A stretch of DNA of 64,000 nucleotides from Ferdinandcohnia sp036965045 (GTDB taxonomy: Bacteria; Bacillota; Bacilli; Bacillales; Bacillaceae_L): the NCBI RefSeq assembly GCF_036965045.1, contig NZ_JBALOV010000029.1, forward strand, positions 1-64,000, in the 5' to 3' direction. Shown piece by piece: positions 34,148 to 42,410 of the stretch. Below the pieces are notes generated by a model that did not search any database, was not told the origin of the DNA, and was given only the letters and a program-made list of their open reading frames with translations. The number at the start of each line of letters is the position of its first letter. Position 1 is the stretch's first letter. The position numbers were made by a program, and so were the translations under genes.

Positions 34148-34666
34148 ATGAGATATGTGACATTAACAGACATCTTTAATCATCGGATTGCGCAAAAATA
34201 CTTGTCTCGTTCAGGGAAAGCACACGCAATCGCTTGTGCTTATCATGCATTTAAAATGGCCAAGGAACGGAATGTTTCAGTAGATTTAGCAACAAAGGCT
34301 GCTTTGCTTCACGATATGGGGCATTACACCTGGTATAAAAATGGGAAATGGGACTACAGCATGTATAAGGAATATGACATTCATGCAATTAAAGGTGCGG
34401 AACGCGCTCATAAATTATTGATTCGATTAGGCGAAAATCCAAAACATGCAAAAGATATTGCCTATGCGATTTTATTCCACACAGACTCCTACATCGAGGA
34501 AGGTTTTATTAAGCGCACACCTCTCCAAGCCATCACAAAGCTTGCGGATGAAATGGATGAAGAAAAAGGAGGTCTTCATCATTATCGTCAAATTGATGAG
34601 GACAAAGCGAAGACAATGATTGCCCGGCTCGATGCCTTGGTTGAAGAAGAAATGAACGAACAATAA
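34148..34666 (+). CDS. HD domain phosphohydrolase
   Basis: 172-aa HD-superfamily protein. H-A-x...LLHDMGHY (about residues 55-62) provides the HD metal pair, with upstream HAIACAYHA and downstream HAIKGAERAH histidines. Probable substrates are nucleotides or related phosphoesters. AAGGAGG lies 8 bp before the ATG. It is convergent with corA. A different HD protein (YpgQ-like) lies at 62.8 kb. Confidence 0.83.
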   Translation: MRYVTLTDIFNHRIAQKYLSRSGKAHAIACAYHAFKMAKERNVSVDLATKAALLHDMGHYTWYKNGKWDYSMYKEYDIHAIKGAERAHKLLIRLGENPKHAKDIAYAILFHTDSYIEEGFIKRTPLQAITKLADEMDEEKGGLHHYRQIDEDKAKTMIARLDALVEEEMNEQ

Positions 34667-34712
34667 ACAAAGAAAAAGCGTCGATCCGTCAACTGGACCA
34701 ACGCCATGACCT

Positions 34713-35651
34713 TTAGAAGAATCGTTTCTTCCAAAAGATATAAGCAGTAATGCTTGATAGTATAAACGAAATGGTAATCGCAATTAAAAAGGAATATTGA
34801 TATTCCTGGAACGGAATCGAGACGTTCATTCCATAAAAACTCGCAACCATCGTTGGCAAAGATAGAATGATCGTTATTGAAGTTAAAAATTTCATGACAA
34901 TGTTCACATTGTTGGAAATCACGGACGCGAATGCATCCATCATGCCACTTAAAATCGAGGTATGGGTTTCCGCCATTTCAATCGCCTGCTGATTTTCAAT
35001 GATGACATCCTCAAGCAATTCCTGATCATCTTCATACATTTTCAAGTACTTACTTTTTAACATTTTCTGCATGACAATATTGTTTGACTTTAAGGAAGTC
35101 GTAAAATACACTAAACTTTTCTCAAAATTTAATAGTGAAAAAAGCTCCTTATTTTTCATCGATTGATGGAGCTCTTTTTCAATTAAATCGGTTTTCTTAC
35201 TAATTTGTTTTAAGTATCTAAGATATAAGGTTGCCATTGAATAAAGAATTTGGAACGCAAACCGAGTTCTTTTAAACGTGAAGAAGTTTTTAATTTTCCC
35301 CTCGGAGAAACTATGAAAAATTGGATTATCCTTTAAACAAACCGTCACAAAACAATTTTTCGCAATAATGATTCCCAGAGGAATGGTGTCATATATTGGT
35401 ATCTCATTTTCATCCATTGACACCGAAGGAATATTTACAATAATTAAAATATGTTCTCCGTCTTTTTCAATTCGAGACCGCTCTTCTTCGTCCAATGGGT
35501 CCTTGATAAATTCAACTGGTATTTCTAATGCTGTTGTAACTTCATTGATTTCTTTTTCAGTTGGCGCAATGAGGTTAATCCAGCAACCGTTTGTAATCGT
35601 AGTTGTTTCCTGTAACTTCCCCTGCTCATTGGATAGATAAATAGTTAGCAT
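34713..35651 (-). CDS. CorA family magnesium/divalent cation transporter
   Basis: 312-aa protein. A soluble N-terminal domain with a long helical region is followed by two C-terminal membrane helices. YGMN (about residues 276-279) after the first helix is the selectivity signature of CorA channels. It likely forms a pentamer for Mg2+ (or Co2+/Ni2+) uptake. The ATG at 35651 has GAGGAGG 7 bp upstream. No M-box riboswitch is seen upstream; instead a 37-codon frame with self-complementary ends lies just ahead. Confidence 0.9.
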   Translation of the reverse strand: MLTIYLSNEQGKLQETTTITNGCWINLIAPTEKEINEVTTALEIPVEFIKDPLDEEERSRIEKDGEHILIIVNIPSVSMDENEIPIYDTIPLGIIIAKNCFVTVCLKDNPIFHSFSEGKIKNFFTFKRTRFAFQILYSMATLYLRYLKQISKKTDLIEKELHQSMKNKELFSLLNFEKSLVYFTTSLKSNNIVMQKMLKSKYLKMYEDDQELLEDVIIENQQAIEMAETHTSILSGMMDAFASVISNNVNIVMKFLTSITIILSLPTMVASFYGMNVSIPFQEYQYSFLIAITISFILSSITAYIFWKKRFF

Positions 35652-35689
35652 GTTCAAACCTCCTCATTTTTACGAAGAAGTCAAAAATC

Positions 35690-35803
35690 TCACCCAGTTA
35701 AAGTTGAATTTTTATTGGTTTTCCACCTAACTATCATAGGTTCATTAATGACTTCCCCTTTTATCGACGCGGGATCAGGGTCGTTACACAAATGACTGCC
35801 CAT
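35690..35803 (-). CDS. possible 37-aa leader peptide ahead of corA
   Basis: An ATG frame with AAAGGGAG about 10 bp upstream, ending 39 bp before the corA start. The product (MGSHLCNDPDPASIKGE at its N-terminus) has no recognised family. The first bases of the frame and its upstream flank (35802-35815) are perfectly complementary over 14 nt to its last third (35702-35715), so the mRNA could fold with the start codon partly paired. It could be a leader peptide, a structured RNA, or chance. Confidence 0.4.
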   Translation of the reverse strand: MGSHLCNDPDPASIKGEVINEPMIVRWKTNKNSTLTG

Positions 35804-35901
35804 AAAAATTCAACTCCCTTTACGTAAAATTTAACACCACCATATTTTACTCGAAATATCGCTGTTTGTAACTACATGATTTTCTCCATCCAAAAATTCT
35901 C

Positions 35902-35943
35902 AAAAAAAAGCCCAAGAATAGGCTTAACATAAGCCGTCCTTGG
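35902..35943 (-). terminator. ampS terminator
   Basis: Nested stems CCAAG/CTTGG and GGCTT/AAGCC, followed on the minus strand by GGCTTTTTTTT. Confidence 0.85.
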
Positions 35944-35955
35944 ACTCGATTACCC

Positions 35956-37200
35956 TTATATTGCCCAATCGCCATTACGGAAAATTGGAACAACGGTACC
36001 GTCTTCTTTAATACCATCAATATCCATGTCGCTTGAACCAATCATGAAATCAACATGCACGGTTGAAACATTCAAGCCATTCTCTTTTAACTCGTCTTCA
36101 TTCATTTTCGTTCCACCTTGAAGGTTCGTTGGATAGGCCGCACCAATCGCAAGGTGATTTGACGCATTTTCGTCGAATAATGTATTGAAGAAGGTGATCC
36201 CAGATTGTGAAATTGGTGATGGATCTGGAACTAACGCAATCTCACCAAGTCCTGTTCCACCCTCATTATCAAATACCAATTTCTTCATAATTTCATCTCC
36301 AGTTTCTGCAGAGATGTCTACTATTTTTCCATCTTTAAAATGAACTTCAATACCCTCGATTAATGTACCAGCATAGCTTAATGGCTTTGTACTGCGAACC
36401 ACTCCATCCATGCGGCGTGTGTCTGGAGCTGTGTACACCTCTTCGGTAGGCATATTTGCGATAAACTCTTCTCCTTTTGGATTATAGCTTCTTGCACTTT
36501 CCCAAATATGATTTTTCGGTAAACCCAGCTTTAAATCAGTTCCAGGTGCACGATAATGAAGTGCATCAAACTGGATCTCATTTAATTTTGCTGCCTTTTC
36601 ATTCAAGATTTGTGTATGCTTTTCCCATGCTGCAACAGGGTCGTCCTCATACACACGGCATGTTTTGAAAATTTGATCCCAAAGTGCATCTACCTGCTCC
36701 TCAGACGTTGCTAAATGAGGGAAAACTTTAGCAGCCCAGCCCGCTCCGGCCGCGCCAGCAACTGTCCATTTTAAATCATTATTTTGTGTGGCAAGACGTT
36801 GAACCTTGAAAGCCTTAGCAGCTTTATTTTGAAAAGCTGAAATTTTAGAAGGATCAACTCCGCTTAAATAGCCTGGGTCACTTGACACAATCGATAGTCG
36901 ACAAACATTATGATTGAGTACATGATCCTCAGATTCCTGAATTTCGTAATCTGGTATATCAGTTAGCACCTCTTCAGACTGGTGTAGAAAATGCTCTTTT
37001 GTAATTTCGTCATCGGACCATTTGATAATAACCTTTTCAGCTCCTAGAGCATAGGCCTCTTTTGTCACCAGACGAGCGAGTGGGGCTTGGTCGACTGTAA
37101 TGGTCATTTTTACCCAATCACCTTTTTGAACATTCAGTCCATTTGCGACCAAAAGCCTCGCATATTTTTGTAAATTCTCCTCAAAATGTGGAAGAACCAT
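35956..37200 (-). CDS. ampS: M29 family aminopeptidase (AmpS-like)
   Basis: 414-aa metal-dependent aminopeptidase of family M29, a cytosolic enzyme that trims N-terminal residues from peptides. Metal ligands typical of the family are seen in FNTLFDENASNHLAIG (Glu and His, about 325-340) and STVHVDFMIGSSDMDI (His and Asp, about 375-390). The glutamate in GTLIEGIEVHF is also conserved. The ATG at 37200 has AAGGGGG 7 bp upstream. It is monocistronic; the 286 bp beyond its start contain only the ypmS terminator. Confidence 0.92.
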   Translation of the reverse strand: MVLPHFEENLQKYARLLVANGLNVQKGDWVKMTITVDQAPLARLVTKEAYALGAEKVIIKWSDDEITKEHFLHQSEEVLTDIPDYEIQESEDHVLNHNVCRLSIVSSDPGYLSGVDPSKISAFQNKAAKAFKVQRLATQNNDLKWTVAGAAGAGWAAKVFPHLATSEEQVDALWDQIFKTCRVYEDDPVAAWEKHTQILNEKAAKLNEIQFDALHYRAPGTDLKLGLPKNHIWESARSYNPKGEEFIANMPTEEVYTAPDTRRMDGVVRSTKPLSYAGTLIEGIEVHFKDGKIVDISAETGDEIMKKLVFDNEGGTGLGEIALVPDPSPISQSGITFFNTLFDENASNHLAIGAAYPTNLQGGTKMNEDELKENGLNVSTVHVDFMIGSSDMDIDGIKEDGTVVPIFRNGDWAI

Positions 37201-37457
37201 ATTATTACCCCCTTTACATATGTATATCATTATATTAGCATAACTACTTAAAAAAATACTAATTGCATGAGCCTCTTAACGTAAAATGCTATTTTCCAAC
37301 TATATATATTTTCATTTTATCTTTTCTAGTACATGTTTCATTTTCTAACCAATAATCGATTCTTCTGAACGCCTTTCCATAAACATATCCTCTCTCGCTT
37401 ACATGATATCTTTATTAATTCAACAAAACAGTACTTTACTCCTTTATTCATACGAAA

Positions 37458-37488
37458 AAAGAGCAAACCAATCAATGATTTGCTCTTT
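37458..37488 (-). terminator. ypmS terminator
   Basis: AAAGAGCAAA/TTTGCTCTTT perfect 10-bp stem, with TTTTTTCG following on the minus strand. It overlaps the ypmS stop codon. Confidence 0.9.
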
Positions 37489-38068
37489 AGTCCATCGGAA
37501 CCTGTAATTTGAATTTTAACTCGTCCTTACTTAAGTCAAAGGTATCAACTTCAACCTTTGTGTCGCTTTTCATTTTCATCTCAGATAAATAGACATAGAT
37601 ATCTTGTTTTTTTGCATCAATCTGAACCCACTCCGGTAGATTGTAATAGTCATTAATATAGCGTAGAACAAATGTTACCGGCAGGCTCACTTGACCAACC
37701 GTAAAAGCTTCCTGTTGCAGAAGCAAATCCCCGTTGTCAAGCACCTTAGGCTTAAAGGTCATCACCATATCAATCTCTTTACCGAATACCGTTATCTGCC
37801 CAAGCAGCATCACCCGCTCTGTCAGTAACACCTTATATTTTAGCGGATTATCCTTTGCTTCTTTTTTCAAAAAATTATTGATAACCCTTGTGAGGTCCTC
37901 TTTATTCGTTTCAACAGATAAATTTACATGATCCTTTGAAATTGCCTTTTCTTTTGGTGTCACTTCTTTATTTGGTGCAAAAAACAGCCCTGAAAGAACG
38001 AGCACACCTACGAGATTAATCAGAAGTAGTGAAAAAAACAAGACCTTCCATTTATTTTTTATCCTCAT
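37487..38068 (-). CDS. ypmS: YpmS family membrane-anchored protein
   Basis: 193-aa protein with one N-terminal membrane helix (about residues 8-28) and an extracytoplasmic domain matching B. subtilis YpmS (DUF2140). Conserved parts include the LTRVINNFL and YKVLLTERVMLLGQITVFGKEI segments. Its function is unknown. AGGAGG precedes the second ATG. It starts 24 bp after the ypmR stop, so the two are co-transcribed, as in B. subtilis. Confidence 0.9.
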   Translation of the reverse strand: MRIKNKWKVLFFSLLLINLVGVLVLSGLFFAPNKEVTPKEKAISKDHVNLSVETNKEDLTRVINNFLKKEAKDNPLKYKVLLTERVMLLGQITVFGKEIDMVMTFKPKVLDNGDLLLQQEAFTVGQVSLPVTFVLRYINDYYNLPEWVQIDAKKQDIYVYLSEMKMKSDTKVEVDTFDLSKDELKFKLQVPMD

Positions 38069-38092
38069 CAAAGACCTCCTTTACGAAGGAAA

Positions 38093-38875
38093 TCACTCCA
38101 TCATAATTGCTTCAAAAATTCTCTCACTCATTAATTCGTACCCTTTTGCGTTTGGATGGAACTCATCTTCTGCTAAAAGATTATCACTTGTTTGACTAAA
38201 TACATCATCCACTTCAACAAATTTAGTTTTGTCAAATTCAGAAAGTATGGTTTTGCTACCATCGTTCCAATTATCAACAATTGTATTAATTTCAGTAGAA
38301 AGATCGATAAACCAGCCAAATGGATTGTATAGACCAACCAATACAATTTCTCCATCACTATTAAGTTTTCGGATATTTTCAAGCACTTTATGAAGGCGAA
38401 CCTCATATTTTCCTTGTTCTTTTTGGAACACATTTAGTGATAGATCAAAAAGATTTTCTTTAACAATTTTCATTATATCATTTCCACCGATTGTAATGAT
38501 AATGATGTCCGCACCGGCAATTCCATCCTGTACTTCCTCATTCTCCAATCTTTTTAGTAGGTCTGATGTTTTATGCCCTTTCACGCCAAAATTCTCAAGA
38601 GTTACGGATTTTACCTCTTTTTCATCGAGCAACTTTTCCTCTAGTAAGGAAGTATAGCCTCCCTGTTTCTTTTCATCCCCGACACCCTTTGTAAGAGAAT
38701 CACCGATTGACGCAATACGAAGATCCTTCGGGATAAAATCATCCGGTATATCTTGCTTCGGAGTTAAGCCTGTATCATGGTCACTTGTGGCTATACCTGC
38801 TGTCGCAGGTATCCCACCAGAGCATCCACTCATCAGTAAACTAGTGATAATAATAGCTATAATTGGATTTTTCAT
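38093..38875 (-). CDS. ypmR: YpmR family SGNH/GDSL lipoprotein hydrolase
   Basis: 260-aa secreted lipoprotein. The signal peptide ends at lipobox LLMSGC (near residues 13-18). The GDSL block IASIGDSLTKG (nucleophile Ser), GGNDI and the C-terminal DEFHPNAKGY (catalytic Asp/His) define an SGNH esterase/lipase. The substrate could be lipids or acylated wall polymers. AGGTGA lies upstream of a double ATG, and the exact start is one of three closely spaced codons. It is co-transcribed with ypmS. Confidence 0.9.
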   Translation of the reverse strand: MKNPIIAIIITSLLMSGCSGGIPATAGIATSDHDTGLTPKQDIPDDFIPKDLRIASIGDSLTKGVGDEKKQGGYTSLLEEKLLDEKEVKSVTLENFGVKGHKTSDLLKRLENEEVQDGIAGADIIIITIGGNDIMKIVKENLFDLSLNVFQKEQGKYEVRLHKVLENIRKLNSDGEIVLVGLYNPFGWFIDLSTEINTIVDNWNDGSKTILSEFDKTKFVEVDDVFSQTSDNLLAEDEFHPNAKGYELMSERIFEAIMME

Positions 38876-39038
38876 CATGGTCACCTACATTTCCTTTTGT
38901 GACTGTTGTCTACAAGTTTAGTATTATAGCATACGTAAAAACAGCTTTAACGATTCCTGTTTCAAAGAAATAACATGAATCTGAGGTAATATTTTTAATA
39001 ATCGTAAAAATTAAACCAAGTCACATACAATGTAGAAA

Positions 39039-39060
39039 AAGACGTCGATATGGACGTCTT
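39039..39060 (-). terminator. phosphoesterase gene terminator
   Basis: AAGACGTC-GATATG-GACGTCTT, followed on the minus strand by TTTTTC. It overlaps the stop codon of the metallophosphoesterase gene. Confidence 0.85.
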
Positions 39061-39905
39061 CAAATCGCTTGCCTTGCACTTCCTGCTCCAAGTGTAAGCG
39101 TATGAATGGTAATTTCAGGATTACTTCGCACACGAATATTGATACCTGTTTGACCTAAACCCTCATTAATATAAAATGGTTTTCCATCATGTGTATGAAG
39201 ACCTTTTATCATCTTCATTCTAACAAGCTTCCCCATTTTTACCAAGTGATAGGGCTTCGGATAACAAATTTGTCCGCCATGAAAATGACCGGACAATAAA
39301 TAATCAAAATGAAAATCCTTCATATGCAAAACTAGGTTTGGATCATGAGTGAGTACAAGATTATAACCCGCCTTTAACGATGCATAGGATTCTTTAAGAT
39401 TACTTCGTTTCGTACTAAAATCATCAATCCCAATGATATTCAAACGATGTCCATAAATCACGAGAGACTCATTTTCATTTTGAAAAGTTTTAACCCCATA
39501 TTCCTGTAGTAGCTGCTTTAATTTTTCAAAATTTTTCTTTTGTAAAAAATAATCATGATTACCAAACACCGCATATACTCCATGTGTCGGAGCGATTTTT
39601 TGAAAAACATTTAGAAACGGAACAAGCTTCGGAATACTTCGTTTTCGATCTAAAAAATCACCCGTGATTGCAATCAAATCAATCTTTTCATCTTTAACTT
39701 TATTATATAACTCTTCAGGTGTAATTGATAGATTTTCAAGATGTAAGTCTGATAGGTGGAGAACATTGACCTGCATCGGATCCACAATTTCATGAGTTGG
39801 TCTAACAACAATCTTATTTAAATTCACCTTGTAGGTGTTTTTATTTGCTTTTCTAAAAAAATAAAAAACCATCAAACTCGCAATAATGATAATAAAAATG
39901 CCCAC
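39060..39905 (-). CDS. membrane-anchored metallophosphoesterase (YkoQ/YpbG-like)
   Basis: 281-aa protein with an N-terminal anchor (about residues 2-16) and a calcineurin-like phosphoesterase domain. The metal motifs are DLHLE, GDFLDR, GNHDY, THDPN and GHFHGGQ, all intact. The domain would face outward. Related proteins act on UDP-diacylglucosamine-type or nucleotide substrates, but none can be assigned here. It lies 73 bp downstream of a YkoP-like gene on the same strand; B. subtilis also has ykoP next to a phosphoesterase gene. Confidence 0.85.
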   Translation of the reverse strand: MGIFIIIIASLMVFYFFRKANKNTYKVNLNKIVVRPTHEIVDPMQVNVLHLSDLHLENLSITPEELYNKVKDEKIDLIAITGDFLDRKRSIPKLVPFLNVFQKIAPTHGVYAVFGNHDYFLQKKNFEKLKQLLQEYGVKTFQNENESLVIYGHRLNIIGIDDFSTKRSNLKESYASLKAGYNLVLTHDPNLVLHMKDFHFDYLLSGHFHGGQICYPKPYHLVKMGKLVRMKMIKGLHTHDGKPFYINEGLGQTGINIRVRSNPEITIHTLTLGAGSARQAI

Positions 39906-39977
39906 AAAAAAACACCACCTTTTCTTCTTCCATTATAAATAATAGAATTCGAAAAGTTAGTGGTAATGAATGGATAC

Positions 39978-40529
39978 CTAGCGATACAATTCAAATAATT
40001 TGTTTTTAGACATAAATAAATACATGGGCTGTCTTCTGAGACTCTGCGCTGAAATATTCGATACTGCCATACAATACATCGGAAGAAATACCATTAGTTT
40101 AAACCAAAGATAGACTTTATTTGATATTGAAATGGATTCAAAACCTAATCGCCTGCTCCCCTTGTTTAATGCAGTAATGCCAATAATCCCTTTAATTTCA
40201 TTCTTCTTTGGATGGTTATGAAGATAGTTAGCAACTCCTGGTAAAGCATGCTTGACATGCTTATAAATAAGTCGTGCCTTTGATGTTTCACTTTTTAACC
40301 GAAGCAGCTCCCTTAGCAAAATTACATTATGTAGGTGGATTTTAATTAATAAATCGTTTTTCTTAATTTCAGTCCCATCTGCAAGAATACATGACCTACC
40401 TTTGTATTTTGTCACTTTTACACGTAAAATCTCCTTTTCCTCCACATAAGTAAGCCGAGTGAATGCATAATAGATCGGGTCAAGAATCGTCCAAATAGTT
40501 ATCACGCACAGCTTCATTCTTGCGAGCAT
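39978..40529 (-). CDS. YkoP-like protein
   Basis: 183-aa basic protein resembling the B. subtilis YkoP family (YkoP-like domain). Conserved parts include KNDLLIKIHLHN and a C-terminal LRRQPMYLFMSKNKL stretch. Two hydrophobic patches lie at about residues 8-22 and 145-165. The function is unknown. I chose the ATG at 40529, about 9 bp after AGGGG. It probably forms a transcription unit with the downstream phosphoesterase. It is divergent from the 49-aa gene. Confidence 0.65.
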   Translation of the reverse strand: MLARMKLCVITIWTILDPIYYAFTRLTYVEEKEILRVKVTKYKGRSCILADGTEIKKNDLLIKIHLHNVILLRELLRLKSETSKARLIYKHVKHALPGVANYLHNHPKKNEIKGIIGITALNKGSRRLGFESISISNKVYLWFKLMVFLPMYCMAVSNISAQSLRRQPMYLFMSKNKLFELYR

Positions 40530-40672
40530 TAAAAGATCCCCTTTTACATTCATTTACATTTACATTTTCTCTTATTGGTGAAAAATTTATTTTGGAAAAG
40601 TAAGGCAGGATAAGAGGGAGAATCTTTTTCAAAACTATGTTCAAAAAGGTTTAAACGAAACGAGGTCATATT

Positions 40673-40822
40673 ATGAAAAAAGAGCGTGAAAATCAACCAG
40701 AGGAAAACCAAGAGTTCCCTGAACAAATTTCAAGTGGCTGCTTCACCTTCACAAGCCATGAGTTGTTCTGGAAAGAGCTTGAAACGATTGTGGAAGATGG
40801 TGTCCAACAAACAGAAGATTAA
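40673..40822 (+). CDS. small acidic protein, unknown
   Basis: 49-aa acidic protein (MKKERENQPEENQEFP start, ELETIVEDGVQQTED end) with a single cysteine and no membrane helix. GAGGT lies 7 bp before the ATG, and a strong terminator follows 7 bp after the stop, so this is probably a genuine small gene. I do not recognise the family. Confidence 0.6.
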   Translation: MKKERENQPEENQEFPEQISSGCFTFTSHELFWKELETIVEDGVQQTED

Positions 40823-40828
40823 GAAGCA

Positions 40829-40856
40829 AAAAGGACTCCGCCTTGGAGTCCCTTTT
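40829..40856. terminator. bidirectional terminator
   Basis: AAAAGGACTCC-GCCTT-GGAGTCCCTTTT. It lies between the 49-aa gene and the convergent SCO gene. Confidence 0.88.
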
Positions 40857-40861
40857 CCAAC

Positions 40862-41431
40862 CTATAGGATTGTTTTAATATCTTCTATAATTTCTTCATA
40901 TGGAGTGTTTTCAACCCCATTGTACTCTTTTAAAACAGTGCCATTTTGGTCAACTAAGTAAAATTTGATCACATGAATAACTTGATCCTCACCTTCAGGC
41001 TTTGCAACTAACGCTTTAAAGCTGTCCTTCGCAAATACAGTTATCTCGTCAAGAGTATAACCGGTTAACAGATGCCAGTTGGATAAATCATCGCTATAGC
41101 CTTCAGCATATTCCTTTAACACTTCAGGTGTATCAACCTCTGGGTCAACAGAAAATGATACAAATTCAACATCTAGTCCCTCTTCCTTCACCATACCCTG
41201 TAGCTTAGCCATATGAGCTGACATTGGCGGACAAACGGTCTCACAATTTGTAAAAATCATATCCGCAATCCAAACCTTGCCTTTTAAATCCTTGAGGCTA
41301 AAGTCTTCGCCATTTTGGTCCACATAAGAGAAATCAGAAACCTCATAATTCAATGCATTTGGAATTCCACTCCCACATGCAGCTAAAACAAAAATAAGTG
41401 CAATCACAATTGAAAATTTAATTTTTTTCAC
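40862..41431 (-). CDS. ypmQ: SCO1/SenC family copper chaperone lipoprotein
   Basis: 189-aa lipoprotein with lipobox LAAC after a short signal peptide, then a thioredoxin-fold SCO domain. The copper ligands are CETVC (about residues 80-84) and the histidine in QVIHVIKFYLVD (about 165). It delivers copper or reduces the CuA centre of cytochrome c oxidase. It corresponds to B. subtilis YpmQ (BsSco). The start is a GTG with AGGTGA upstream; the longer open frame runs through an intergenic repeat and is not coding. Confidence 0.9.
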   Translation of the reverse strand: MKKIKFSIVIALIFVLAACGSGIPNALNYEVSDFSYVDQNGEDFSLKDLKGKVWIADMIFTNCETVCPPMSAHMAKLQGMVKEEGLDVEFVSFSVDPEVDTPEVLKEYAEGYSDDLSNWHLLTGYTLDEITVFAKDSFKALVAKPEGEDQVIHVIKFYLVDQNGTVLKEYNGVENTPYEEIIEDIKTIL

Positions 41432-41461
41432 ATTTTCACCTACATTCAAATTTTCTCTTCT

Positions 41462-41590
41462 ACATCCAGTTCCAGCGCCTGGGCCCTCGAGGTCACAAGC
41501 CAATCTGTCAAGAAGGTCAAAGAACAACCTTCTGGCCAGCTTGTCTTGTGCTTGTCGGGGCTGTACAAGTCGCTTGCACTTTTGTTATTC
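41462..41590. repeat. dispersed Bacillaceae intergenic repeat, folded hairpin
   Basis: A GC-richer block beginning CCAGTTCCAGCGCCT and ending GTCGCTTGCACTTTT. It can fold on itself: AGAAGGT (41511-41517) pairs with ACCTTCT (41527-41533), and the flanks GTCACAAG and CTTGTG/CTTGTC pair imperfectly. I recall very similar CTCCAGCGCCT...GCTTGCGCTTTT blocks repeated in intergenic regions of many Bacillus-group genomes. Only one copy is in this window. Confidence 0.6.
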
Positions 41591-41717
41591 AATATCTCAT
41601 TTTAAAGAATATAAGACAAACTTACAACATAAAAGGCTGTGAACAATTTTCGAACATATTGAATAGCCTGTCAACATAAAATGGACAAGGAGAGTGAGTT
41701 TTGGGAGGTTTACAAAT

Positions 41718-41774
41718 ATGAGGTATTATTTTCCTATTAAGAAAGGTCATGTTAATCAATGCCTAAAGTGGTAA
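41718..41774 (+). CDS. possible 18-codon leader frame overlapping yitT-like gene
   Basis: ATG with GGGAGG 8 bp upstream opens an 18-codon frame (MRYYFPIKKGHVNQCLKW) whose stop lies 16 nt inside the next gene in another frame. The next gene has only a weak ribosome binding site of its own, so translation may be coupled. Coding is unproven. Confidence 0.35.
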   Translation: MRYYFPIKKGHVNQCLKW

Positions 41775-42379
41775 TAACCTATGTATGTATAGTTATTGGT
41801 GCATTTTTACAGGGACTAGGTATGTCCTTATTCTTGTTTCCTCATAACATTCCTTCCGGAGGTGCGGCTGGGCTCGCGATTTTAATGAATCATTGGACAC
41901 TACTTCCCTTAGGCATGTCCCTGTGGATTGTCAATTTCTCCTTTTTAATTCTGGCTTTAAAATACTTCGGGTTTTCCTGGACTGTGAAAACGATGATTGC
42001 AGTAACAATCACCTCAGTTACTGTTAGCTTGGTTTCAACACTAGGCTCTTTTCTAACACCCTTTTTCTGGCTTGACCTCTTACTTGGAGCGATGATTTTC
42101 GGAGTGGGTGTCGGGCTTTTAATTCGAAGTGGATCATCAAGTGGAGGAATGGTTATCCCAACGTTAATGATTGCCAAATACAATGATTGGTCACCTGGCA
42201 AAGTCATGCTTTGGATGAATTTTTTTATCTTTTTATTAACAGCATCTGTTATTGATATTCGAATCGTCTTCTACGCCATTCTTTGTCAAACCATTTCAAC
42301 GAATATCATTGACTATATCTATCACCTTAGAGCACCGTCCTTTATTTCAACCCCTTCCCTCGGTTGGAGAAAAAAATAA
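41759..42379 (+). CDS. YitT family membrane protein
   Basis: 206-aa membrane protein with six hydrophobic segments, of the YitT (DUF161) group but lacking the usual C-terminal soluble DUF2179 domain. LFLFPHNIPSGGAAGLAI near the N-terminus and GLLIRSGSSSGGMVIPT (about 119-135) are the twin glycine/serine-rich repeats of the family. The function is unknown. It may be translated by coupling to an overlapping 18-codon frame. Confidence 0.82.
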   Translation: MPKVVITYVCIVIGAFLQGLGMSLFLFPHNIPSGGAAGLAILMNHWTLLPLGMSLWIVNFSFLILALKYFGFSWTVKTMIAVTITSVTVSLVSTLGSFLTPFFWLDLLLGAMIFGVGVGLLIRSGSSSGGMVIPTLMIAKYNDWSPGKVMLWMNFFIFLLTASVIDIRIVFYAILCQTISTNIIDYIYHLRAPSFISTPSLGWRKK

Positions 42380-42410
42380 AGTAAGAAAGCTACAATCGCT
42401 TTCTTACTTT
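42378..42410. terminator. bidirectional terminator
   Basis: A 13-bp perfect stem AAAGTAAGAAAGC/GCTTTCTTACTTT. It lies between the YitT-like gene and the convergent sulfur operon (3' end of cysC). Confidence 0.93.

Noticed and set aside
35652..35955. M-box or other known metal riboswitch upstream of corA
   Set aside because: The conserved M-box blocks are not present; only an uncharacterised complementary leader is seen.
41432..41527. N-terminal extension of the SCO protein upstream of 41431
   Set aside because: The extension translates an intergenic repeat; the lipoprotein signal peptide and ribosome binding site place the start at the GTG at 41431.
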